Shown here piece after piece: positions 20,794-27,344 of a stretch of 27,344 bases of DNA. Numbering within the stretch: position 1 is the stretch's first letter; every line of letters starts with the position of its first letter. The position numbers were made by a program, and so were the translations under genes. The notes under the pieces were generated by a model. The model made no database searches. It saw nothing but the letters and a program-made list of their open reading frames with translations, and had not been told where the DNA came from. The DNA comes from a virus. The stretch is taken from the IMG/VR virus record IMGVR_UViG_3300025655_000231, positions 1-27,344 of that record; one strand, written 5' to 3'.

Positions 20794-23793
20794 TTAATCA
20801 TCAAAAGATGCCCCAGTGTTGGTGATGATGAAGTCTAGAGCAATGTATTCAATTGCTCTTGCTGGCTTGATGAACAGCTTGGCGTACAAGATGTTTTGGT
20901 CAATCAAGTCAGGTGTTGTTGTGGTTTCATCTAGAACCAACTTGTAGTCGGTTAGACCAAAGCGAGTCTTAACATCAGTTAAGAATGGAATTGCCTGATT
21001 CTTAAAGTTGCTCCAAGTGTCTGGGACATTTGGCTCAAATAGAATTCTATTGGCAATTCTTGAAATGCCCCTCTTAAGGAAAATCATTAATCTGCGAACG
21101 TTAATTCTATCTAGGGCTGAACGCTCAACCTGTAGAGTCTTCTGACCAAAGATGACTACGCCCTCATTTGGGAATGTAGCGATTGGGTTAACACCAACCT
21201 CGTAGAGATCATCTCTGTCGTCCTTAAATAGTTTAAGGGCTGTAGAAACTACTGCGGGACCAGAGACGCCAGAGGATAGTCCACCGCGATTAAACCCAGC
21301 AGGAGCGAACCATGGGGCTTGTACGCGGTCTGTGTAGGACATTGCGCCAAGAGCAGCAATAGATGGTGGAACCCAAACATCTTTAGCGTTGATGTTGTCG
21401 CGAATCTTGACCCATGGGTAGTAAGTTGCTGCGTAGCTTGAGTTGTATTTTCTATCCTTTACCTCATTAACTGCTTGTGTTAAATCACCATTTGAATCTA
21501 CATTTAGATTGAATGTTGAAACGCTAGAGTAAAGCCTTTCATGTCTTGGGATGTAACCAAATGGAATATCAAAGACTGCAAGGGCGTCTGCTCTTTCTGC
21601 TGTGTTTGCTACCAATTGATTAATTAAGCTTTCGTTAATCAAGCCGGGTATTGAAACCACATTGTAAGAAACCTGCTCTGGATTTGCAACAGTTTCAATA
21701 GCTCTGTAGTATGTAAACATCTCATAGCTAGTGAATCTGTCGTTGATACCGCTAGAGGCAATTTCATTTTGAGCCAATGGGTCAGACTTTGTAATATCAA
21801 ATCCATCAGTACCACCAAAGAATAGAGTGGTTAAATTACCTGCTCCAGCATTCAATACTGCCTTGTAAGTTCCAGCATCGCCAGATGGTCCAGCATTAAA
21901 GTTTGTTGGATATGAACCAGTTGATGATAGCGAGTAGCCACCCTTACGCGCATCAGCATCATACAATAGGACACTTGCTGACGCCTGCAATGTTGTGGGG
22001 TCTGCGTTTAATACTGATCCAGTGATAACAACATTGTCTAAGAAAGTAATGAATTGGTATTTTAAAACATTTGTAACAGCGTCGTACTGATTATTAATGT
22101 TTGCTGGTTTAATTCTAACCAAGTCTATGGTATCTGCCTTGAAGTTATCGCTCTTGTCTGGTGTGGGTAGAGCACCAAAGTGAGCCATTCTAAAATCTTC
22201 TAGATTGGTTGTTGATTCGCGAGTTGCCGCTGAAGGGAACTGGACTCTAAATCCTGCGCTCATCTCTATGGTACCACTTAGAATTATACCTGAATAACCA
22301 CCATACCCACCAACGTAATCACCTAAACCACCAACAACTCCGTAAGAGCCAGACTGTGTTGACTGAGCAAACACAGTATCAACAAATTTGGTTGGACCTG
22401 TAACACCGAATGGTGATAAGCCCTCCATACCGCCAGCTTCAAATTCTGGGTTTAACTCTACACGAATGTATTTTGATCTATTTTCGTACTCACCTTTTTC
22501 AATAACGCGATTAGTACTTTCATCAAATGTATTGTACTTATCACCAATCTTGTTGAGGATATAATCATCGGAGTTTGGATTTAAGTTACAACCACTGAAT
22601 CTTTCTACAATCTGCTTGTTATCGTCTGAGTCTCTTAATCGTCTAACAACAACATCAAATGTTCCGTAAGGGTTAACGTCTTCATTAACTGGGGCGCGAA
22701 TATTAGAAACAGACACTTTTAGATTTTGCTGTGTCCACTCGCCAGCATCTAAACCAACAAGTCGGAATAGTTTTTTAACTCTACCGTCAGTAATGTTATT
22801 TGCTTCATTTACATTATCCCACGATGAAGTGTCGCCTGATGTGTCTTGGCTTAAAATCCAACCAGACTTAGAGTATGTGGTGGACTCAAGAGCAGCCTTT
22901 TGCACATCGTGTAATACAACGTCTGAAATAGCTGGACTAGCTTGATGCATGGAACCAGTGCCTAGTCCGACAATAGCAGCAATATATTTGCCGCCGCCCG
23001 CATCAGGTACTGAGTTCTCAAACGTCTCACCTAAAAAGTAGCGTACTTCACCGTTTGTGACGCCTTGCCTACCAAGTAAAGTTGGGTCTGTATTAAAGAC
23101 ATTTCTTACATAATTTGAACTTCCTTTTGTAAAGTTAAATTCAAATGTTCCACTTGGAAGATACTGCCCTGTTTCAAACTCTACTTTAAAGCTTGTTCCA
23201 TCTGTTACTAACAAAGCTGACGAGCCAGTAGTAGATACACCGACGACTGATTTATCAAGAGAAGTACCAGCTAATTTCATTGATCCTTGCTCAAGATACC
23301 AAATTGCTGCAATTGAGCCTGTAAAGCCAGTTGCTTGAGAAAGACTAGCGCTTGTTGCAACAACAAGGGCATATGCACCACCAGTGTTGTTAGATGAGTT
23401 GTAAGCATCCTCAAAATCAGCAGTTCCAACTTTCCAACCAGCTTCGCCGCCAGTAAGTTTGTTATCCGACTCAACACCCAATGTTCTAACGAAAGTTAGG
23501 GCTTCGCCGTTTCTTAACCATGACTGGGCTGCGTAGGTAGCATACATTGGAGAAGTGTAGTTGCCTTCTCTCCAAACATCACCACCGTTACCACCGGCTA
23601 CTGGCTCGCCAAAGGTGGCTACAAAATCTGAAAAGCTTCTTACCTCTACTGGGGTAAAAGCTGGACCTCTTGCTGCTCTACCAATTACACATGCGCCAAT
23701 TGCTGGCTCATCTGCTGGGATCTGTGAACGGTCGATTTCCTCAATTCGGATACCGGGTGAAATGAATCTAAAGTTTTTTGCTGAAACTGCCAT
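20794..23793 (-). CDS. Tail sheath protein, T4 gp18-like (enlarged)
   Basis: The 999-residue protein should form the contractile sheath. The N-terminus reads FISPGIRIEEIDRSQIP, then GACVIGRAARGPAFTPVEVRSF..FVATFGEP, the start of phage sheath proteins. The C-terminal quarter has the sheath core: WVPPSIAALGAMSYTDR, PWFAPAGFNRGG, LYEVGVNPIATFPNEGVVIFGQKTL, ALDRINVRRLMIFLKRGI and LFEPNVPDTWSNF. The middle 550 residues are beta-rich, glycine/serine-rich and much longer than in T4 gp18 (659 aa), so they probably form extra surface domains. The ATG has CCGAGGAGTTTTAACAC before it. A CTATTTA motif is 32 bp upstream. Confidence 0.92.
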   Translation of the reverse strand: MAVSAKNFRFISPGIRIEEIDRSQIPADEPAIGACVIGRAARGPAFTPVEVRSFSDFVATFGEPVAGGNGGDVWREGNYTSPMYATYAAQSWLRNGEALTFVRTLGVESDNKLTGGEAGWKVGTADFEDAYNSSNNTGGAYALVVATSASLSQATGFTGSIAAIWYLEQGSMKLAGTSLDKSVVGVSTTGSSALLVTDGTSFKVEFETGQYLPSGTFEFNFTKGSSNYVRNVFNTDPTLLGRQGVTNGEVRYFLGETFENSVPDAGGGKYIAAIVGLGTGSMHQASPAISDVVLHDVQKAALESTTYSKSGWILSQDTSGDTSSWDNVNEANNITDGRVKKLFRLVGLDAGEWTQQNLKVSVSNIRAPVNEDVNPYGTFDVVVRRLRDSDDNKQIVERFSGCNLNPNSDDYILNKIGDKYNTFDESTNRVIEKGEYENRSKYIRVELNPEFEAGGMEGLSPFGVTGPTKFVDTVFAQSTQSGSYGVVGGLGDYVGGYGGYSGIILSGTIEMSAGFRVQFPSAATRESTTNLEDFRMAHFGALPTPDKSDNFKADTIDLVRIKPANINNQYDAVTNVLKYQFITFLDNVVITGSVLNADPTTLQASASVLLYDADARKGGYSLSSTGSYPTNFNAGPSGDAGTYKAVLNAGAGNLTTLFFGGTDGFDITKSDPLAQNEIASSGINDRFTSYEMFTYYRAIETVANPEQVSYNVVSIPGLINESLINQLVANTAERADALAVFDIPFGYIPRHERLYSSVSTFNLNVDSNGDLTQAVNEVKDRKYNSSYAATYYPWVKIRDNINAKDVWVPPSIAALGAMSYTDRVQAPWFAPAGFNRGGLSSGVSGPAVVSTALKLFKDDRDDLYEVGVNPIATFPNEGVVIFGQKTLQVERSALDRINVRRLMIFLKRGISRIANRILFEPNVPDTWSNFKNQAIPFLTDVKTRFGLTDYKLVLDETTTTPDLIDQNILYAKLFIKPARAIEYIALDFIITNTGASFDD

Positions 23794-23824
23794 GTGTTAA
23801 AACTCCTCGGACAATAGTCTAATG

Positions 23825-23831
23825 TAAATAG
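23825..23831 (-). promoter_or_regulatory. Late-promoter-like motif (AAACTATTTACA)
   Basis: CTATTTA on the minus strand, 32 bp upstream of the sheath ATG, in the 58-bp gap after the gp15-like gene. An 11-bp sequence beside it (AATAGTCTAAT, 23813-23823) recurs at 26475-26485 upstream of the gp13-like gene. Confidence 0.45.
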
Positions 23832-23851
23832 TTTTTCAAAAGCCAAAATGC

Positions 23852-24217
23852 TTATTGTCTAAAGAATCCATCATCGTTGTTAGGGTTTTTCTCACTCAGC
23901 ATACTACGTTCTCTAGTGAATCTAATCTTAGCTGGTGATTCACGACTTACAACGTAAGGAGTATCTTGATTTATTCCATCGGCAGTAACATAACCTAAAA
24001 CCTTTATTTTGATCTCGGCATCAAATTTCTTTTCTTCACCGCCTAGATTAGAAGCATTGCTGCTAATTGAGTAATCATCTTCAATAAAAGCTTCGTATTT
24101 ATGGTTTTCATGTTTTACTAAGAACTGATTAATACCACCTGTGAATCTTTGGAAGGGTAATAAGATTTCATTTAATTGTTGAATGTAGATTGTTCTAATC
24201 TTAATTGTGTAGTTCAT
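23852..24217 (-). CDS. Tail sheath stabiliser / tail completion protein, gp15-like C-terminal half
   Basis: The 121-residue product reads MNYTIKIRTIYIQQLNEILLPFQ, then INQFLVKHENHKYEAFIEDDY, LGGEEKKFDAEIKIKVLGYV and RFTRERSML. These match the second half of T4 gp15-type proteins, where 'I.I.T.Y..Q.N.I..P', a '+YEAFI..D' strand and 'R...V...I.VLGYL' occur after an N-terminal half. The first half is in the gene directly upstream, whose stop overlaps this ATG (ATGA). The two add to 282 residues, close to T4 gp15 (272 aa). So this is either a genuinely split gp15 kept together by translational coupling or one gene interrupted by a frameshift. It contributes to the ring that caps the tail. Confidence 0.6.
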   Translation of the reverse strand: MNYTIKIRTIYIQQLNEILLPFQRFTGGINQFLVKHENHKYEAFIEDDYSISSNASNLGGEEKKFDAEIKIKVLGYVTADGINQDTPYVVSRESPAKIRFTRERSMLSEKNPNNDDGFFRQ

Positions 24218-24699
24218 GTTAAAAATACTGGATAGCCAGTGTAGAGTGTTTCATAAACAACTTCATTTGATTCAAAAGGTAGTTTAAACGTGTTTTGTGT
24301 TTGATTTGTGAATCTTTTAGCTGCTGCGTTTTGAAAGTTTTGCGTCTTATCTTTTACCACTCTTCTGTAAAGAGGGAATGCTCCACGTTTTCTATCCATC
24401 TGTGGAAAAATGTTGCCTGGGATAACCCTCTGATCAGCAGTGGTTTTAGAAACTGAATTTCTTTCTACAACCATAGCCGGGTAGATAATAGATTGTGAAT
24501 CAATTTCTCTTAATTCTTTATCATTTTTAACTTGGAAAGCTCTCTCTGCGGTGATCCAAATGATTGGAACCTTTCTACGACCTTCGTTAGAGTCTGTGTA
24601 GATGTCTAGCTTTTCATTTAGCCAGTTGTAAAGAGCAAAATCAACCGTCTCTAAAGTTGATGGGCTAAGTGTTTTTTGTTTTGTAGATTTATTCGGCAT
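24214..24699 (-). CDS. Tail sheath stabiliser / tail completion protein, gp15-like N-terminal half
   Basis: The 161-residue product contains TVDFALYNWLNEKLDIYTDSN, RRKVPIIWITAERAFQVKND, a variable loop with VVERNSVSK, FPLYRRVVKDKTQNFQNAAAKRF and VVYETLYTGYPVFLT. The 'KVP+I+.T.ER......D' and 'VYETLY...P' segments fit the N-terminal portion of gp15-type proteins, which join tail and head. It ends at 24214, where the normal protein would continue into the NYTIKIRT frame read by the next gene. It overlaps the gp14-like gene by 11 bases at its start. Family assignment rests on pattern and gene order (between neck genes and sheath), so it is tentative. Confidence 0.6.
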   Translation of the reverse strand: MPNKSTKQKTLSPSTLETVDFALYNWLNEKLDIYTDSNEGRRKVPIIWITAERAFQVKNDKELREIDSQSIIYPAMVVERNSVSKTTADQRVIPGNIFPQMDRKRGAFPLYRRVVKDKTQNFQNAAAKRFTNQTQNTFKLPFESNEVVYETLYTGYPVFLT

Positions 24700-25183
24700 T
24701 GAACTTACCCTTCCTTGCTCTTACGCATTTAGCTTCGATCTCGTAACGGAAATCAATCTGTCCGAATAATTGCTTTGGTTCATTTAACTCTGTGATCTCA
24801 TAGAAGATGTCACCGTAAAGAACAAAATCACCTTCTCTTACAAAAACATTTTGATCTTCACCCAGTCTTCTTTTGTGGAACTTTACATTAATAGTTGCTC
24901 TTTTATCCACACCAAAGTCTGAAGTCTCAGTTTGAATTCCTTCAAAAGTTACAAGAGCATAGACTCTAATAGGTGGTAAAAATGTCTTCTCAATTGCCTC
25001 ACCATAAAGTGGGTGATAGTTTGAGTGTTCTATGCTTAGAGGATAATAAGCAACCGGCTGGGCTACAACTCGATCTGTAACTTCGTCAGTTACTTGCTTA
25101 ACGAAGTCTCTTTCCTTCTTATTAAAGAAGACTGGACCGGGTGGGGCTGCTGGTTGTGACCATTTGTCTTTTGGATCTGGCAT
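24689..25183 (-). CDS. Neck protein, gp14-like position
   Basis: The 164-residue protein begins with a proline-rich, probably flexible segment (MPDPKDKWSQPAAPPGP) and a charged helix, and then has beta strands: PPIRVYALVTFEGIQTETSDFG, ATINVKFHKRRLG, REGDFVLYGDIFYEITEL and GQIDFRYEIEAKCVRARKG. The 'G.F+.YGD..YEI' and 'P.Q+FGQ.DF+YEI.A' pattern resembles phage neck and head-completion proteins. In T4 the order is gp13-gp14-gp15, followed by gp18, and this gene lies between gp13-like and gp15-like genes. Function as the neck ring is inferred from order and pattern. The ATG follows AAGGATAAATA. Confidence 0.6.
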   Translation of the reverse strand: MPDPKDKWSQPAAPPGPVFFNKKERDFVKQVTDEVTDRVVAQPVAYYPLSIEHSNYHPLYGEAIEKTFLPPIRVYALVTFEGIQTETSDFGVDKRATINVKFHKRRLGEDQNVFVREGDFVLYGDIFYEITELNEPKQLFGQIDFRYEIEAKCVRARKGKFNAE

Positions 25184-25187
25184 TTAT

Positions 25188-26450
25188 TTATCCTTGAAAA
25201 ATAGGCATTGGAACCTTTGCAAATATTTCGTCGTTTGTCTTAACCAACTCTGCGTCTTTCTTAGATAACTCAACATAAGTAAGCTGATCTAAGATTGTGT
25301 TAAGTTCTGTTTTTAGAGCTTCTTTTTCCGATGCGGCTTGACTTAATAGATCTCCTGAGTTTAAACTTACATTGTCGCCGGGGATTGGCACAGAGCCTCC
25401 AAATTTGCCTCTGATTTGTCCTAGCATCTCTTTGGCTAAGGCAAGGGCATAACGACGAATCCACTGTTTACCAATAGAGTTAATGCTAACATAGGAAATA
25501 TTATTAAATGGTAAGGTGTTCATGTTATTGACGCCCTCCATCCCTTCTTTACGAGTTGAATCTTCGTCGTAAGCTCCACCGTCTACATAAAATCTAAACC
25601 AAAACTTATCAGGCATAGCCCCCGCTTCTGGTCTTGGAAAGAGTCTAAGTCTATTATCTATCAACTCAAACGAAAAGTGAGCCACTCTTGTGTAAATTGA
25701 GTCCTCATAAGCCATTGCCTGAGCTTTGTTTTGCCAAGTTGGAACTACTTCAAATGTTGTATCATCTGAGTATTGTCCATAAGTTGATAAGTTTCCAATA
25801 ACATTAAGGGCGCCGTAATAAGCAAAAAACCTCCACATTGTAAATGGCGTTTTATACCAAACGTTAGTAATTGTAGCTCTTTGATTATCCGTAATAACGT
25901 TTGGGAAACTTGATGAAATAATTTCTTGTAAATCATAATCTTGTTGTGAGCTAGTTGGTACAAAACTGGCTGAATAATAGCGAACATCACCATTAGTACC
26001 AGCGTATTTTGCCAGCCCTCTAGCAACTCTTACCGGATAAGTTAGTTTAAACTTGGGATATTTTAACTCAGCTTGCAAATTTTGAGCATCACCAGCAATA
26101 GGATTACCGTTGTGGTCAAAACTAGCTGTTGCGGAGCCTAGGACGTTCGACAAGGCATTTTTAGCTTGATGTAGGTTAATGATGTAGGAATACTCTAAAA
26201 CAGCTTCTTCGTAGGCAGCAAACACATTTCCTTCAGTTAGCTCGATATCTAAGACATCGCCGCCCAATCTCTTATAAGTAAATGCTACTTGATCTGATGC
26301 ACCTGAAGCAAAGTATTGTGATTCTAGTGGTCCACCTGAGCCGTATATACCAAATGGATAACTAAATGTAAATGCTGAGCTTGCTAACGAAGCAGAAGGC
26401 AAAATATTTGTCGGTGTTGAACTAGCCGGTGTTAGAGTTGGTTTAGCCAT
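25188..26450 (-). CDS. Neck protein, T4 gp13-like head completion
   Basis: The 420-residue protein should seal the filled head and prepare it for tail joining. Its first 60 residues are low-complexity serine/threonine/proline/alanine. The core has NVFAAYEEAVLEYSYIINLHQ near residue 75, ending in the typical gp13 segment: NTLPFNNISYVSINSIGKQWIRRYALALAKEMLGQIRGKFGG, then PIPGDNVSLNSGDLL and a charged helix (EKEALKTELNTILDQL). The 'WI+.YALAL.KE.LGQIRGKF' block is the best recognised gp13-family signature. The ATG at 26450 has GGAGAACAACTTAA upstream, and the next gene begins just 5 bases after its stop. Confidence 0.75.
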   Translation of the reverse strand: MAKPTLTPASSTPTNILPSASLASSAFTFSYPFGIYGSGGPLESQYFASGASDQVAFTYKRLGGDVLDIELTEGNVFAAYEEAVLEYSYIINLHQAKNALSNVLGSATASFDHNGNPIAGDAQNLQAELKYPKFKLTYPVRVARGLAKYAGTNGDVRYYSASFVPTSSQQDYDLQEIISSSFPNVITDNQRATITNVWYKTPFTMWRFFAYYGALNVIGNLSTYGQYSDDTTFEVVPTWQNKAQAMAYEDSIYTRVAHFSFELIDNRLRLFPRPEAGAMPDKFWFRFYVDGGAYDEDSTRKEGMEGVNNMNTLPFNNISYVSINSIGKQWIRRYALALAKEMLGQIRGKFGGSVPIPGDNVSLNSGDLLSQAASEKEALKTELNTILDQLTYVELSKKDAELVKTNDEIFAKVPMPIFQG

Positions 26451-26472
26451 TTAAGTTGTTCTCCTACATTAT

Positions 26473-26479
26473 TAAATAG
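26473..26479 (-). promoter_or_regulatory. Late-promoter-like motif (GACTATTTAATA)
   Basis: CTATTTA on the minus strand, 23 bp upstream of the gp13-like ATG and just after the stem-loop at 26491-26520. The order terminator - motif - gene repeats that at 3.3 kb. Confidence 0.45.
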
Positions 26480-26490
26480 TCTAATAGAAG

Positions 26491-26520
26491 AAGACCTCCC
26501 AGTTTTCACTGAGAGGTCTT
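26491..26520 (-). terminator. Stem-loop with GAAA tetraloop
   Basis: AAGACCTC (26491-26498) pairs with GAGGTCTT (26513-26520), and after one mismatch CAGT pairs with ACTG around a loop that reads GAAA on the minus strand. The following sequence, CTTCTATTAG, is pyrimidine-rich but not a proper U-tract. It closes the two-gene unit at 26.5-27.3 kb. Confidence 0.6.
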
Positions 26521-26543
26521 GTATAAAGCTTTGGCTATTAGGA

Positions 26544-26786
26544 TTAGAGTTTGCTTAATTCGTCAGATAAATTTCTCAACAATTCATTCCACTTTTTAAT
26601 TTCACTTTTATCGCCACACCTTTTAGCTTCTTTTAATGAATTATGGGCTTTGGTCCACTCTTTTTTTAAATCCTCTTTTGAGGGCTTTTTAGTAACAGCT
26701 TTTTTAGCAACTTTAGGTGCTGATGGTGTAATTTTTTTAACTTTTTTAACTTTTTTAACTGTTGTTTTTTTATTATCTTCTAACAT
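26544..26786 (-). CDS. Lysine-rich small protein, 80 aa
   Basis: The product begins MLEDNKKTTVKKVKKVKKIT and its first 40 residues are a lysine/valine/alanine/proline/threonine low-complexity tail resembling histone-H1-type tails. The second half (about 39-80) is a charged helix pair ending LRNLSDELSKL. The basic tail is encoded by three perfect 9-bp repeats (TTTTTTAAC on the plus strand, 26733-26759). A clear ribosome binding site (GAGGAAAGG) precedes the ATG. No family is recognised. The composition suggests nucleic acid binding, perhaps in the capsid; the gene shares a unit with a putative virion gene. Confidence 0.6.
   Translation of the reverse strand: MLEDNKKTTVKKVKKVKKITPSAPKVAKKAVTKKPSKEDLKKEWTKAHNSLKEAKRCGDKSEIKKWNELLRNLSDELSKL
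26733..26759. repeat. Three tandem 9-bp repeats inside the lysine-rich gene
   Basis: TTTTTTAAC occurs three times in a row on the plus strand and encodes VKK-VKK-VKK on the minus strand. Such runs are prone to slippage, so copy number may vary between strains. Confidence 0.9.
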
Positions 26787-26801
26787 GCCTTTCCTCTAAT
26801 A

Positions 26802-27260
26802 TTAAGTTGTTGTTAATGAACCACTTGTGATTGCTTCAACATACCAAAGGTTACCAGTTAAAGCGCCGCTAGCCATAGTAACCTTTACAACGTCGCCGTT
26901 CCGTAAAACCGAACCGGGAATGGTTACTGTTGCTGCGTTATCTGAAACGCCATTTGTGCCGTCTTTGATTAAGTTTTGACCTAAAACCACAAATGGCGCA
27001 GTCTTTGAGTCACCAATAGAACCAGTCCAAACTACGTTTTGGGACGCGGGACCTGTGCCAGAGCCACTTTCCATGATAAAGGTTGCGTTCCAACCATCCT
27101 CTGCCTTTCCTCTGTTGGGCAATACAATATCTACTGCGGATCCCTGTGTTACTGAGTCAACAATAAAAGTTTTACCACAGTCATTTACTGTTAAAGTCTT
27201 GTCTGCTGTGATCTGCTCTACAGCAACTCTGTTTGACATTGAAAAACCATTCTTAGCCAT
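26802..27260 (-). CDS. Putative virion (capsid decoration or head fibre) protein, 152 aa
   Basis: The protein is beta-rich and poor in charge: an N-terminal SNRVAVEQITADKTLTVNDCGKTFIVD segment, then strands such as VDIVLPNRG, WNATFIMESGSGTG, TVTIPGSVLRNGDVVKVTM and a serine/threonine C-terminus. No family is certain; the 'D.G.TFI+D....+.I.LP....G....F+...' run resembles short tail-spike or decoration proteins of marine phages. It stands first in a late unit with its own CTATTTA motif 49 bp upstream and an AAGGAGAAAATAAATC ribosome binding site before ATG 27260. Its closeness to the neck genes suggests a head-surface role, but this is a guess. Confidence 0.5.
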   Translation of the reverse strand: MAKNGFSMSNRVAVEQITADKTLTVNDCGKTFIVDSVTQGSAVDIVLPNRGKAEDGWNATFIMESGSGTGPASQNVVWTGSIGDSKTAPFVVLGQNLIKDGTNGVSDNAATVTIPGSVLRNGDVVKVTMASGALTGNLWYVEAITSGSLTTT

Positions 27261-27308
27261 GATTTATTTTCTCCTTGTTAATAATCGCCTTTAGGCTTTA
27301 TACATTAA

Positions 27309-27315
27309 TAAATAG
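27309..27315 (-). promoter_or_regulatory. Late-promoter-like motif (TACTATTTATTA)
   Basis: CTATTTA on the minus strand, 49 bp upstream of the 152-residue gene, followed by a longer leader than at the other sites. Confidence 0.4.
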
Positions 27316-27322
27316 TATTCCC

Positions 27323-27344
27323 AAAAAGAAGATTCCCCGCTGAG
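27323..27344 (-). terminator. Possible 3' half of a terminator cut by the window edge
   Basis: The minus strand enters the window with CTCAGCGGGGAATCTTC followed by TTTTT. This would be the 3' arm and U-tract of a rho-independent terminator if the matching arm lies just beyond 27344. It fits the terminator - CTATTTA - gene order seen elsewhere, but the pairing cannot be verified here. Confidence 0.3.

Noticed and set aside
26551-26799. Plus-strand membrane-like frame opposite the lysine-rich gene
   Set aside because: Leucine/phenylalanine runs are the reverse complement of lysine codons; the minus frame has a ribosome binding site.
1-27344. tRNA genes, CRISPR arrays, insertion sequences, integrase or attachment sites
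   Set aside because: No cloverleaf with CCA-type end, spaced repeat array, transposase frame or recombinase was found on reading both strands by eye.

Overview
The window looks like part of the genome of a strictly lytic, contractile-tailed (myovirus) phage of the broad T4-like group. Every supported gene lies on the minus strand, genes are packed with overlaps or gaps of a few bases, and the order neck - sheath - tube - baseplate - tape measure - replication genes is phage-like. The DNA is AT-rich. No integrase, repressor, tRNA, rRNA, insertion sequence or CRISPR array was seen. The replication set is not that of T4 itself: a short family A DNA polymerase without an exonuclease domain replaces gp43, and the ribonucleotide reductase is the monomeric B12-dependent (class II) type. 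This mosaic recalls distant T4 relatives such as Rhodothermus phage RM378 and the 'Far-T4' group. That placement is inference, and the host cannot be named from the sequence.

Read in the direction of transcription (right to left): 27.3-26.5 kb holds a small putative virion protein and a lysine-rich protein, closed by a stem-loop. 26.5-19.5 kb holds the neck and tail tube/sheath module: gp13-like, gp14-like, a gp15-like protein split into two overlapping frames, a large sheath protein and two tail tube paralogs. 19.5-11.6 kb holds baseplate and tail assembly: a gp26-type protein overlapping a gp51-like frame with a possible frameshift site, a tape-measure candidate, a tube/baseplate protein, a gp53-like wedge protein and two large unknown proteins. 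11.6-3.3 kb is the replication, recombination and nucleotide module: family A polymerase, a tubulin/FtsZ-like protein, gp32-like ssDNA-binding protein, UvsX/RecA, a 43-residue basic protein, a FEN-type 5' nuclease, a DnaB/gp41-type helicase and NrdJ. 3.3-0.4 kb holds a putative fibre/virion protein, a candidate holin and an M15 endolysin. The left end has a 67-residue unknown protein behind a consensus sigma-70 promoter, then the start of an HNH endonuclease cut by the window edge.

Two classes of promoter-like signal separate by region. TTGAC(A/T)-17 bp-TATAAT-like elements cluster in the replication region and before the 67-residue gene. A short motif, CTATTTA (usually ACTATTTA), lies 19-49 bp upstream of six virion-region genes and may be this phage's late promoter.

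The most unusual items are the divergent tubulin/FtsZ-like GTPase between polymerase and SSB; a possible +1 frameshift between the gp26- and gp51-like frames; a promoter/terminator/Shine-Dalgarno overlap before the 5' nuclease; the split gp15; and the exonuclease-less polymerase with HDS in place of the usual HDE in motif C.
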